64,000 nucleotides of DNA, from the NCBI RefSeq assembly GCF_963675165.1, contig NC_087380.1:4641371-4705370 (forward strand), in the 5' to 3' direction. The stretch comes from Halichondria panicea. Its lineage: Eukaryota > Porifera > Demospongiae > Suberitida > Halichondriidae. This document shows, one piece after another, positions 33,065-43,529 of the stretch (position 1 is its first letter; every line of letters starts with the position of its first letter). A program made the position numbers and the translations under genes. Below the pieces are notes generated by a model. The model did no database searches. It was not told where the DNA came from and saw nothing but the letters and a program-made list of their open reading frames with translations.

Positions 33065-35354
33065 ATGGCTTCAAGAATGGCTTCAAACAAATGTATTGTT
33101 TGCAGATTTTGCAACTGCACAGTAGCTTCAAAGCAGCTGCAGCTGTACGTTGCTGTAGGTCGTGTATGCAGAAATTTCGTGCTGCAGAGAAGTTTGTTGC
33201 CTCTGTGAAGCTTTGTTACGATAGTAGGCATGTCTTCCATAGGCTTGGTTAAGTCCACAGTTTATAGTGGTCGGAAGAGGGTGAAAAACACAAGTGGGCC
33301 CGAAGTGTCACCAGGTACCTTCCAGTCCCAGCCCTTGTCAGTCCCAGCCAGTTTCAACCATATAAAAATATAGTACAGAATGACTCACTTGATGGCAGAC
33401 CTAAGGATCCTGCGAGAGCACCACCTTGTGACTTGAGGCAGGCGTCTGTCTGTGGAGCCACCCAAACTCAACCAGATGACTTGCCTAATCACCTAGGTAT
33501 TTTGATTTAAAAAGTGAGTATATATACACGTACGTACTTCTAGAAGCTGAAAATTGCAGAAGCACAACTGTGAAGGTAATGTTGAATTTGCGGTACATGT
33601 ATGTAGATTTGGACAGTAACCAAGGAGATCAGAGAGAGTTTCAGAGAGAGTTTCAGCAAGGTTGCACGAGCGCTGGCTGGTGGTCACCCTCCCTCTATCG
33701 CTAGGGCAGTGTTTTCAGAGCCATCCTTGAAAGCGTGCATCATTGAGAAGGTTATCAACATCCTCAACGATGAGTGTGCAGCTCTCTGTAAGAAAGTGAA
33801 CCCTCCATCTCTGTTTCGCAAGTTCCCCATACACAAAGCTGACTTGTTCTCCTGGGACCTTTGCGTTGAAGAGCTGGTTGTGAAGGCCTTCTGAAACTGC
33901 TGTCTTTTATTGTCAGCCGATCTGATCACAGGAACAAAGTTGAGGCAATTTTGATCGTTTAACTCACGGCAATTCCAGGTGAAAAAAAGGAGACAAGCAC
34001 ACTCCTGGAATATGCACAGCTGTCAGCATTCTGTTGAAGGAGCGGAATATGGGAATGAGTGGACCCCAGACGTTCACGTCACTTGTACTCTTCTCTGCTA
34101 GGGTTAGCCAGAAGGTGTGTGTGTGTAGCGTGCACATGTACAGTACATATGAAGATGTGCATTAAGTGGAATATATTGGTATATGGCGCACACAGTGCCC
34201 TCGGGACGCAGGCACATGGCTGATGGAGACACACCCAGGCAGAAACTCGAGCTACTTGAGCCAGTGACAGAGGACTGGCATGCCCTGATGAATTACCTAA
34301 TAGTGAGATTAAAAAATAAACTCATTATTTTACTTACGTTGTGTTCCAAAACAGAGTGTGTGGAAGAATCTCTTCAAGGTCAGCTCCTCGAATTTTGGCA
34401 CCTTAAGTCACCTGTTCCTCCGAATCGGACGTCTCTCATATGCCAAGGACCCCAAGAAGGATATGCACGCCGCCTTTGATGCTCTAATGACAGTATTCAA
34501 GGGTCATCTTGTTGCAGCAGCCTGTGTTGAACTAGGGATCGACAACCCTGATGGTGACTTCCCTTTCACAACCTCCAACTTGTGTGATGTAGCGACAAAT
34601 ATTGTTGAGAAGTTTACTGTTGTGTCGGAGGCAGTATTGGGTCTTCCTCTTCCAGACTGTCAGGATCGAGTGTACAATTATGCCCGAGTCTTGTGCCACA
34701 CAGCATCTCTGGCCATGGAGTTTACCGCGATGCTGGAAGGTCCATTTCCATGCTGGTAGGAGATCAAAGTATGCACTGGAGGCTTTACGAATTCAGATCC
34801 AGCTGGCGACCCTCTCACCGGACCTAGTACATCAGCTGACTTGGGAGAGCTCTCACGGAGGCAAGGGTCGTAACATTCCGTGTGACCTGCACAATGAGAA
34901 GTTATTCAAAGAGATCAAGAATATGGGAGCTAATTTCACCGAGGTTGCCAGCACACGAGTGGCAAGGGCTGTAACTACAATTGAACAGGTGGTAGAACTG
35001 TTTGACTCTGAAACGGGCATTCATCCACAGACATCAACTCACTCAAGAAAGTCTGATGACGAGGATGTCAAAAAGGTTGTGAAGGCACTATTGGAGCAGA
35101 ATATCTTGACTGTCCAGTCCACCCCGAGAAGCCACGCAGCCTTCAGCAACATGACAGCTAACCCCCCACAGTCCCTCAATCGCCACAAGCTCGAGGAGTG
35201 GATCGCTGTCAAACTGAAGCTTTTTAGCAAAAGGTGTGCACGACATCAAGAATCAGACGACGAAGAATCCAGCGAGGAATCCAGCGATTGGTCTCAGCAT
35301 TATGAGGACTCCATTATGAGGACTCCATGTAGCGTTCTAACACAAGATGTTTAA
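33065..35354 (+). pseudogene. DUF6589-family protein gene with introns, frame-broken
   Basis: The N-terminus at 33065 (MASNKCIVCRFCNC) and, after a shift, RSCMQKFRAAEKFVASVKLC form a paired-Cys finger resembling ZAD types. Then come SFRESFSKVARALAGGHPPS, LNDECAALCKKVNPPSLFRK and FPIHKADLFSWDLCVEEL (33640-33890). ERNMGMSGPQTFTSLVLFSA (about 34040-34098) and KLELLEPVTEDWHALMNYL (34242-34302) precede a 52-bp intron (34303-34354, GTGAGA...AACAG). The core follows (VWKNLFKVSSS, FEGHL-like region, HNEKLFKEIKNMGANFTEVA). It ends in an acidic Ser-rich tail at 35354. A frameshift near 34735 and stops in the N-terminal half inactivate it. Family function is unknown. Confidence 0.75.
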
Positions 35355-35544
35355 CTATAATTATGAATATGAATATACAAATTTATTGACCTTACAGTGT
35401 ATATGCACCCTCAGTGACGCAGAGGGAGAGAGAGAGACTGTCGAGGGACCCAACGGACCCTCAGTGACCGGGACAGAGAGAGACTGTACCTGACATTATC
35501 ATTAATACACCACTAATAAAACACACTTACAGCGTCACTGCAGT

Positions 35545-36924
35545 TATCACAGCATGTCAACCGATTACGCGAGCGAATATTCTGAGCAAGAATTGGATCA
35601 GAGAAGTCTAGTAGGAAGTACCTTCGACAAATTTTCCTGTTCTCCACGAACCTATAAAAAAAATTATGTGTGTTTGCCAAACAGTATTATTTTACTTGCG
35701 CCATACCTACGGACAGTAGCAACCTCAGCCTCAGCCTTCTTGTGGTCACTGGTCACTCAGATCCTTGTGACAGGGAACATCTGATGGGCGCCAGTATATT
35801 GTGGATGTTGACGGTTGTCCTCCTCTGCCTGCTCTCCCACTCTCCCACTCTCTTGAAAGTAATCGTCGATAGACCTTGGCGCCCCGTGGTGGATCGTTTC
35901 GCTCAATCCCACACAGTCGATTCCCATTCCCAAGGCCATCGTTGCAAACACAACACGTACCACTCCTTCCTTCTCTGTCAAGCTCTTCAGTATGACATCC
36001 TTATTGTGTTGAGGAGTCTTGGAGTGGTACATTCCGAAGAGCCTGTAGTTGCTGAGGTGTGGGGACCCAGGAGGATAGTAGCTCCTCTCATTCAAGCATT
36101 CGTGGAAGTGGGCATAAAGATCGGCACACATATCTAAGGAACGGCAATACACAAGTACTTGTCTTCCTCTCACACCGCCTTCTCTCAGACTCTCAGACTC
36201 TCAACCAGTTGAGCAAAATCATCCTCGAGAATCGATCGCCGCTTGACAGAGTAAAAGATGTTCGGTTTGTTTGGTGACTCTGAAACAACACGACACTCCC
36301 TAGATGATGCTTCGGCCTAGATGATGCTTCGGCGAACAGAGTCAGTAACGGTGGCTGTGAGAGGTGGGACAAATGCACGAATCTCATGAATGTGGCCATA
36401 CACAGGTCTAAAGTCATCACTCCTACATGTAAATAGAAAATAGATGTTATGATTTAATGAATTTTTACACTTACCACTTGTAAACACAATGCGCTTCGTC
36501 TACAGCCACTGCCACAACTGTGTGACACAATGGAGGTTCCAACAGACACTGTTTCCACAGAAGCCTGAAACACCCAGACTTGATGTCAGCCTCACTAGCA
36601 AGATATTGCTTGTCTACACCAGCATTGCCAGACAATATGGCCCTCAACTGCGTAAGGATGGTCCACCATGAGAGCGAGTAGAGGTGATATTACAATTACA
36701 CAACACCGATGTGTGTCTTGGGCTTCGGTACTGCCACGCCTGAAGTCGAACATGAATTGATAGCAAAGGCTTTTGCCATATCCAGTAGGGAACCATACGA
36801 AAGTGTCGCTGCCATTGTAGACTGCCTCCAACACTTCCACTTGCTTTGGCTTAAGAACAAGGTCTTTGTTGTTGATACACGCCAGAGCGTGCACCAGAGA
36901 AACTTGACTGACTACTAGCCATCA
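35545..36924 (-). pseudogene. RecQ-like DNA helicase gene with introns, frame-broken
   Basis: Minus strand, in order: LVLKPKQVEVLEAVYNGSDT; Walker A FPTGYGKSLCYQ; VIVISPLLALMVDH; LASEADIKSG; DEAH box AVAVDEAHCVYKW ending at a GTAAGTG donor (36473). A 50-bp intron follows, then SDDFRPVYGHIHEIRAFVPP, LTATVTDSVRRSI, VLVYCRSLDMCADLYAHFHE, VVRVVFATMALGMGID and HHGAPRSIDDYFQESGRVGE (motif VI, with GR where RecQ has GRxGR). After a second intron (about 35717-35657) comes a Cys segment (CRRYFLLDFSDP, CC). Duplications at 36183-36203 and 36299-36333 break the frame. RecQ enzymes unwind DNA 3'-5'. It converges with the DUF6589 gene. Confidence 0.85.
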
Positions 36925-37097
36925 CAAAACAGGCACTAGCTAGCTGAGCTTGCACATAAATATAAAACGGACAATGTGGTTTCAGAATACTGTAAGTGGT
37001 GCGGAACTGTTATGTAATAATTTTACTGATATTTTACTCCTGATTCCCAGAAATTCTGGGAATGGTTGCGCATGCGTATGCAACTTATACCAGGCCC

Positions 37098-37360
37098 AGA
37101 AGTATGAGGGGCCTGGATTCGAGGCTATGCCCACACATACAAGAAAAAACCAGTATGTTTCTTTTGCCAAAAACCAGGTCATTTTAAAAGAGACTGTGAC
37201 CTGTGACGAGTTTGCAAAGGTTAAAGGCCAAAGCAGCAAGCCTCATGGCAGGAAGAAAACAATGGGGGCGTTTAAAGTAACTATCTCAGCTGAAAACGAA
37301 AGTGACTCTGAAGACGAAGGGGGCTGGTGGTGCAACATGCATTGTCTGTGGATATTCACG
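37098..37360 (+). pseudogene. gag: copia gag C-terminus, CCHC zinc knuckle
   Basis: Past the insert the frame reads KKPVCFFCQKPGHFKRDC (37144-37197), a CX2CX4HX4C RNA-binding knuckle. The next bases (GACTGTGACCTGTGAC, 37192-37207) contain a tandem duplication that puts a stop in frame. The rest continues as DEFAKVKGQSSKPHGRKKTM then an acidic SDSEDEGG in another frame. Confidence 0.85.
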
Positions 37361-40075
37361 CTCATGATCAATGGATCTTAGATTCGGGAGCATGTGCAAC
37401 ACTGAAGCCATGTTCAGTGAAATTCAAGCCTTGTCAAAGCCTCTAAACTCGATGACGGTCGAACTCTCAAAGGTACAGGTCGTGGGAAGGTCGTGGGAAG
37501 GTCATACTCACACTACAGTTACCCCAAGGAAAGAAGGAGACCTGTACAGTTCATGACGTACTGCTAGTGCCGAAGCTAGCATACAGTGTGACAGCAGCTG
37601 CAAAGAGAGGAAAGGTGACAACCTTCTCAGAAGTACGATGCGAGATTAGTCGGAAGCAGAAATGGAAGTCTCTACTACCTCGATTGTGATAGCCATGCCC
37701 ATCAGTCAAATGTAGCCACCGATAGCAACGGAACACTCTGGCATCGGCGACTTGTTCATTTAAGTGTCCAGGGCATGCAGACCCTGCTGAGAGATAAGAT
37801 GGTAACCCGCCCCTCACTCTGTGTTGAAGGAAAAAGCCACAGGTTACCGTTTCAACAGATTGTTGCCAAAAGAAAGACTCAACCACTAGAACTAATACAC
37901 AGTGATGTTTGTGGGAAAATTGGCAAGCAATCCCTTGGTGGGGCTGAATATTTTGTCACCTTTGTAGACGATTGTTCGAGGTATATACCCTGAAACACAA
38001 GAACGAGGTATTTAAACGATTCCAAGAGTGGCAAGCAGCAGTGGAAAAATCGAGTGGACTTAAAGTCAAAACGCTTCGATCAGACAACGGTGGGGAGTAT
38101 ACTTCTATTGAGTTTACAGAGTACCTAACCAAAGAAGGTATCAAGCAGGAGCTAACGATCCCTCATACTCATACTCCGCAACAAAATGGACTTGCAGAGA
38201 GAGAGACTAAACCGTACGTTGATCGAGGGTGTACGAACAATGCTGGCCGACTCCAAACTTCCTCGTAGCAGCATATCTCCGAAACCGCAGCCCGACGAAG
38301 TCAGTGGGTGGAATGACCCCCTACGAGGCATGGAATGGATCTAAGCCAAATGTGAGTGCTCTCCGTGTGTTTGGATGTAGTGCCTATGCACATGTGCCCA
38401 AAGTCCAAAGACGCAAATTTGATCTCAAATCGTCATGGTGGGATATCGATTGTATGATCTTAACAATTTAAGGTTCATTCATAGCCGAGATGTTGTTTTT
38501 GATGAAGAAAACTTACCTGGTATTCAACGTGAGAAGGAGTCGTCTAGCGTACCTGTCGAACTTGAAGTTGAAGATGACTGCTCTCAAACCGAAGATGAAT
38601 CTACCGAAACACCTTCTCCCACCCTCTGAGTTGCGTAGATCAACGCGTGAAGTTCGGAAGCCTGATCGATATGGTCACAACATCTCGACAGAAGACTTCA
38701 TCAGTAGCGGAAGCTATGGCTGCTCCAGACAAAGCGAAGTGGGAGATCGCTTGAAGCTCCAGACAAAGCGAAGTGGGAGATCGCTATGGAGAAGGAAATG
38801 GAGTCACTTCGAGAAAACAACGTCTGGGAATTGATTGAACTACCGTTAAATCGAAAAGTTGTGGGAAGTAAATGGATATTCAAACGAAAGATCGATGTGA
38901 ATGGATCTGTTGAAGCTCGTCTAGTGGCACATGGTTGTGACTATGAAGAGACATTTAGTCCCGTTGTACGCTTCGAGTCAATTCGGTACCTTGTTGCACT
39001 TGCTGCTCAAAATAAGCTACAACTTGACCAGATGGATGTATCTGAAGTTTACATGAAGCAGCCTACTCAGAAGCACATTTGGTTTGCCGTCTGAACTGCA
39101 GTATATATGGACTGAAACAAAGTCCAAGGTGCTGGAACCATGCCCTTGATAGTCGACTGAAAGAAATGGGGTTCAAGCAGGCCTTAAGTCTCATTGTGGC
39201 AGTATACGTTGACGACATTATCCTTGCATGCCCATCTGAAGTCAGAATGAAACAGGAATTGTGTAAAACGTTTCAGATGAAAGGTCTCGGATCGTTACAT
39301 CATTTTCTTGGTGTGAAGATCATACCAACTGCTCAGCAAATTTCAATCAGCCAACCAGTGTATACAGAGAAAATACTGGAAAGATTTGGCATGGCGGACT
39401 CGAAACCTGTTCGGACACCTATCAGTCCTGAAGCGAAACTCACCGTCTGTGAAAACCCTGAGAATGTTTGCAATCAACAGCAATATCAAGCAGCTGTTGG
39501 AATCAAGACCAGACCATTGCATACGCTCGTCGCTCGTTTTTGTGCTAAGCCGACAGACGGTGCCTTGAAAAGAATCCTGAGGTACTTGCGTGGCACTACA
39601 TGTTTTGGTCTGAGTTACAAAGAAGCTACGTCCCTTGAGGCTATTTGGATGCTGACTGGGCAGGGGACGTTGGAGATCGGAAATCCACCTCAGGATATGT
39701 ATTCCTTCTAGGAGGAGCTGCAATTAGCTGGAGAAGTCACAAACAAACCTGTGTGGCTCTCTCGACAGCTGAATCAGAGTATATCGCTCTTTCTGCTGCA
39801 GCTCAAGAAGCGGTCTGGATTCAACAAATGTCGAGTGAGATATCGGGAGAAAACATTCGAGAAATAAACATTCTTGAAGATAATCAGTCAGCCATTTGTT
39901 TGGCCAAAAATCAGCGAGCTCACCAAGCACATAGACATAAAGTATCACTTTATCCGAGACTTGGTTGAATATGGTAAAATCAAACTTACCTATTGCCGAT
40001 GTGTTTACCAAAGGACTGTCCTTTGGTCAGTTTGAAAAACTTCGAGAACTCTCTGGAGTTCAGGAACTTACCTGA
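37361..40075 (+). pseudogene. pol: copia pol: protease, integrase, RT, RNase H
   Basis: Protease is WILDSGACAT (about 37370-37399). The integrase zinc region is LWHRRLVHLSVQGMQTLLRD (near 37740-37800); its core has HSDVCGK, a second aspartate in LRSDNGGEY and the glutamate in NGLAERE. Downstream is AYLRNRSPTKSVGGMTPYEA. RT begins WELIELPLNRKVVGSKWIFK, ETFSPVVRFESIRYLVALAA, with catalytic VAVYVDDIILAC (39206). RNase H is [20 protein letters not shown] and [19 protein letters not shown]. The stop is at 40073. A 30-bp duplication (38722-38751, 38756-38785), a gap before DYEETFSPVV and other indels split the frame, so it is inactive as assembled. Confidence 0.93.
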
Positions 40076-40092
40076 CTGAGATTGAGAAGGAG

Positions 40093-40293
40093 TGTTGGAA
40101 AAGTACACTCTCTGTCATTCTATTATGGACTTCCTTATCTTTATTCTATTCTGTTATGTAATCATTTATTGTTATGTAATCATATAGAACATTCTAGAAT
40201 GTCACATGATCTTTTGTGTAGCTGTGATTGGTTATGTCTTTTTCAGTCCTTGCTTTTTGTTCAATTCGATTTGATAAAACTTGAATTCTAACA
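40093..40293 (+). repeat. 3' LTR of copia element
   Basis: 201 bp beginning TGTTGGAAAAG after the purine tract GAGAAGGAG (40084-40092) and ending TCTAACA. It is followed by GAATC, the target duplication. Confidence 0.95.
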
Positions 40294-40298
40294 GAATC

Positions 40299-40863
40299 AA
40301 CTTGAAGCTGGCACCGGGACAGCACAGTCACACCTAGTGTGAAAGCTGTACCCTCACTATGAGAATGCATTCTTATTTTACGGCAATGAAGTGTATTGTT
40401 TTGTTCATGTATATAATTAGCTCATGCCGGATCCACACCATGCAGGAACCAGATAATTATAAAATTATTAATATTTTTTCGACATTCATAAATCACACAA
40501 AAATGTACAGACTGATATATTTGATATATTGTCCATTAATTTGGGTATCCTACTCAACTTTGGACCAGTTGGAACTTTGGACCAGTTGGGATCCCCTGCT
40601 AACCACGGCCATACAACTGCCCCTGAGCTAGAGCAAACGTTAATAATTAATGTCCCGGAGTTAATTATTAGTGACCACTTGCTTGAGGGACAGCTCCCGA
40701 TCATTGTAAGTAGGTCTGTAAGTAGGTCTGTTGATGGGGTCACGCCGGGAAGGTTAAACGTAGTTAATGGTGACGGTCCTGCCATATCGCGAGGGCGTAT
40801 CACGGGGGGAAGCCTTCCCCCTTTTATAATTTCCGTCCGAGGTTCTGAGTTGCTTTTTACAGG
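40299..40863. other. Ambiguous open frames on both strands
   Basis: Long frames overlap: plus 40529-40927 and minus 40486-40914. The minus frame (MLEQLEDRCLLWVMTVVPVK) starts inside the piggyBac-like fragment and could be part of that element's lost coding sequence. The plus frame has no known motif. Duplications at 40500-40525, 40557-40590 and 40710-40733 complicate both. I cannot choose. Confidence 0.3.
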
Positions 40864-41051
40864 GACCACTGTCATCACCCAGAGGAGACATCTGTCCTCA
40901 AGCTGTTCAAGCACATCGGCAATCTAGCCATAGCTTTGTGCGGTAAGATGCTAATGAATTTTAACATAGCAACGTGGCTTGGAAAATTCTAGACTAAATT
41001 GCACGTGATTCTACAGCTCTTTGCTACTTCCTAAGTATCCGTGACGGTTAA
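40864..41051 (-). mobile_element. piggyBac-like TTAA element, 5' end fragment (copy 4)
   Basis: It shares TTTTAACATAGCAACGTGGC, TTGGAAAATTCTAGACTAAA and the end CCGTGACGGTTAA with the complete copy, inverted. It lacks the CGGGCCACG palindrome. Confidence 0.65.
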
Positions 41052-41500
41052 ATCACTTTTGGAATAGACCGAGTATTTAGCGCCAGGGTAGCCCATTGCC
41101 ATTCTGCAAAGAAAATTGCCAATACTGGAGACCACAACCTGTCGATTGGAGATATCGTGACAAGATGGCCACGAGAGGGGTCGAGGGGTCGCCAACAGAC
41201 TCTGCTGCATTGACCGATCCAAACTATACCGCCAACTAACTGTGGAAACTCGACAAAGAACAACACACGTTGCAGCCGATGAACGCAGAAAGGAAGTTCA
41301 TGAACTTATCCTGACCATGTTTGGTCAACGGGGGGAGTGTGTTGGAAATATTGTGCCACTACGCATTATGTCATCAGTATTGTGGTCAGACACATGTTGT
41401 GAGAAATAAATAAAATGAACAAGAGTCAATCCAATTGAATCCTGTAGTATAGCGATAATAATAGCATAACAGTTTGTACTTACATTTTTAAAGCAGTGCT
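41052..41500. other. Possible end of an unidentified retroelement
   Basis: 41330-41345 has a purine-rich GGGGGGAGTGTGTTGGAAAT, which looks like a copia-style polypurine tract plus LTR start. A coding-like plus frame precedes it (41230-41330, ending THVAADERRKEVHELILTMF). It is not the copia element above. The evidence is thin. Confidence 0.25.
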
Positions 41501-41508
41501 TGGAGATT

Positions 41509-41672
41509 GTGTACTGATGGCGAGCAAGGGGCAGGGCATAACGACATTCTGTACTGATGGGCGAGCAAGGGGCAGGGCATAACGGCATAACGACATTCTG
41601 TACTGATGGGCGAGCAAGGGGCAGGGCATAACGACATTGTGTACTGATGGGTGAGCAAGGGGCAGGGCAGAC
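41509..41672. repeat. Tandem minisatellite, 41-bp unit, about four copies
   Basis: The unit TGTACTGATGGGCGAGCAAG, GGGCAGGGCATAACGACATT(C/G) repeats at about 41509, 41549, 41599 and 41640. One copy has an extra GGCATAAC. The minus frames across it (repeated CPAPCSPIST) are products of the repeat. Confidence 0.9.
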
Positions 41673-41703
41673 AAATGGAGTTGCCATAACGTTTCAGGTG
41701 AAT

Positions 41704-42010
41704 TAAGGACTGGTCCTGCTGATTCAGCTAAAATGAAGCTCCGCCCACGCTGGATCTCAAACTCCTTGAATATGTGGAAGGAGCAGTAGCTATTTCCTTC
41801 CGCATATTTACTGTACTAACTAAGAACTAGTTAAGAACAAACTCCTTGAATATGCGGAAGGACCAGTAGCTTCCGCATATTTACTGTGTACTAGCCTGAA
41901 CTAGTTAAGAACTAGTAAGTACTTCAAGGAGCGTCCGGATATGCACAATTGCTGGTAAAAAGCGTGGGCGGAGCCTTGTTTTAGCTGAATCAGCAATCAT
42001 TGATCCTTAA
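41704..42010. mobile_element. Inverted-repeat element GCTGATTCAGCTAAAA, copy 1
   Basis: The left CTGCTGATTCAGCTAAAATG, AAGCTCCGCCCACGC (41718-41750) is inverted at 41959-41997 (GCGTGGGCGGAGCCTTGTTT, TAGCTGAATCAGCA). The interior has a duplicated block CTCCTTGAATATG(T/C)GGAAGGA (41762-41785, 41841-41864). A second family copy is 59866-60266. It abuts the next element. Confidence 0.8.
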
Positions 42011-42025
42011 ATAATTGATCCTTAA

Positions 42026-42825
42026 CCCTTTAACCGTCACGGGCCACGATCGTGGCCCGCAATTGTGACTTTTTTTATTCTGCGATACTTAGGAAGTAGC
42101 TCGAACTTACGCACATCCCTGTATAGAGGAAGAGCTGTAGAATCACGTGCAATTTAGTCTAGAATTTTCCAAGCCACGTTGCTATGTTAAAATAGGTGTG
42201 CCGATGTGCTTGATCTCCTCTGGTCTCCTCTGGTGATGACAGTGCTTATGGGGATAGTAGGATACCTCCCAAAGGCTACCAGCTTTATGCCAGACGCTGA
42301 TGAACTGTCTGGGACTGAGGACATGCATGACATGGACCTAGACGCTAGAGCTATGGACCAGGACGGCGAAAGACCAGGAGAGGGCTCACTGTGTGACTCT
42401 GGCAAGTAGTATAGTATAGCTAGAATATCAGTAGTAAGTATATACTTACTATAGCTAAAATAGAATTAGCAGTAATGAACAGTCTTTATGTGAGCTTGTA
42501 AATTTCATAGATCGTTCACGTACGTATTGTACTCAAATTGATATATCTTAGCACTGTTACATTCATATGACAAGCTTAGTCAAGCCTTTATACCATATGA
42601 TAGGCTGATCCATAAAAAAAAATTTTTTGATTTTATCTCACCGCTGGCCGAGCATTTAAAATGATAAAAACGGGTGAGCGTAATAACCGTGGTTGTTATG
42701 GCAACACATGTTGCACCATTTTATTCCTTGTTGTATGGGCATTCTATTGGTATATGGCTCTGGAAACCCATTTACAGACATTTCATTTCACTTCACTGTT
42801 AATTAAGAATCCGACGGTTAAAGGG
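42026..42825 (+). mobile_element. Complete 800-bp piggyBac-like TTAA element (copy 5)
   Basis: It is flanked by TTAA on both sides (42022-42025, 42826-42829). It starts CCCTTTAACCGTC and ends GACGGTTAAAGGG, a perfect 13-bp terminal inverted repeat, with a subterminal palindrome CGGGCCACGATCGTGGCCCG (42040-42059). A short plus frame (SFMPDADELSGTEDMHDMDL, 42280-42340, to a stop at 42407) resembles an acidic transposase N-terminus, but no catalytic core exists. It is an internally deleted, non-autonomous element. TTAA targets and CCC ends are piggyBac hallmarks. Confidence 0.88.
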
Positions 42826-42829
42826 TTAA

Positions 42830-43520
42830 TTCACCTGAGCATGCATTAAGTACAACACAGTACCAATACTAACATGTAGCAGCTACAACTAAAGCTGTGT
42901 TCGCGTGATTTTTACAAACAACCATAGCCTGCATATCAGACCATTGTCTGCCTGCAATACCACAAGTAATACATACCAAAATGGTATTTCATAAGGTGAA
43001 ACATGAAATTCATAATTAGTGATTTTTTCAAAGCTCACAGACCATTTACTGACCCTGTGTATTAACTCAGACTCAAAGTTAGCTCGTTCTGAATAATCTC
43101 GCATCTGATGCAAAACTGCTTTGCAAACACCATTCTGGGAGGACGAATGTAACTCGAATGTAACTCTAAGTATATGTGTGTGTGTGGGAGGGTGTGTGTG
43201 TAGGTCTGTGTGTGTCAGTGGTGCAGTGGTGTGTGTGTCAGTGGCGTACAGGTGCTCAGGGTGCTGGAGCACCCCCGTGTCAGTGGCGTACGGGTGCTCA
43301 GGGTGCTGGAGCACCCCCTTATCTCAAGCTACCTTACCTCCATGAAGTTCAGAACTAGCTAGCTAATGGTCGACGTAACTATGCTAAGCTCAGTAGCTTA
43401 GCTATACTAGCATAGTTACGTACACAGTACTTAAAAATTTAATATGAAGTGTAAAATGATTGCAGCACAGTAGCAAGAAATAAAACAAGGTAAACCACAC
43501 ACACACACCTGTTCAAAGCT
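42830..43520. other. Spacer with GT tract and duplicated element ends
   Basis: (GT)n at 43175-43230. At 43232-43276 and 43277-43320 a 43-bp unit (GTCAGTGGCGTACAGGTGCT, CAGGGTGCTGGAGCACCCCC) is tandemly repeated; the same motif is at 8404-8470. Frames through it on both strands are rejected. No gene. Confidence 0.55.
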
Positions 43521-43529
43521 TCCTTGATT

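Larger units (their letters stand above)
32903..37097. mobile_element. 4.2 kb inverted-repeat element with DUF6589 and RecQ-like genes
   Basis: The ends are inverted repeats of about 30 bp. The left is GGCCTGCTACAAGTTGCACA, CGCATGCGC (32905-32933). The right, inverted, is GGCCTGGTATAAGTTGCATA, CGCATGCGC (37069-37097). The body holds a DUF6589 gene (plus) and a RecQ-like helicase gene (minus) that converge near 35.4-35.5 kb. It interrupts copia gag. After subtracting it and one 13-bp microduplication, gag frame and zinc-knuckle frame agree except for one TGA. A target duplication is not clear. The mobility function is unknown; neither protein is an established transposase. Confidence 0.72.
32004..40298 (+). 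mobile_element. Copia-type LTR retrotransposon, full length with nested insertion
   Basis: Two LTRs (32009-32232 and 40093-40293) begin TGTTGGAAAAG and end TAACA. They are flanked by a perfect 5-bp target duplication GAATC (32004-32008 and 40294-40298). Between them lie a primer binding site, gag with zinc knuckle, protease, integrase, reverse transcriptase and RNase H in copia order (integrase before RT). A 4.2 kb inverted-repeat element sits inside gag (32903-37097). Without it the element is about 4.1 kb, as expected for copia. Several frameshifts make this copy inactive as read. Confidence 0.95.

Noticed and set aside
35400-35500. Possible direct repeats at the convergent gene end (GGACCCTCAGTGAC)
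   Set aside because: GACCCTCAGTGAC/CACCCTCAGTGAC recurs with GAGAGAGAC, but two or three loose copies do not support a regulatory or recombination site.
32903-37097. Target-site duplication for the DUF6589/RecQ element
   Set aside because: GAGGCCTG-like words occur on both sides but are not identical (GAGAGGCCTG against GAGGGGCCTG) and may belong to the inverted repeat; not claimed.
41509-41672. CRISPR-like array
   Set aside because: The repeats are head-to-tail without distinct spacers, in eukaryotic transposon-rich DNA.
41325-41687. Repeated Cys/Pro-rich protein (CPAPCSPIST)
   Set aside because: Product of the 41-bp minisatellite; the unit is not a multiple of three, so different frames carry the same peptide.
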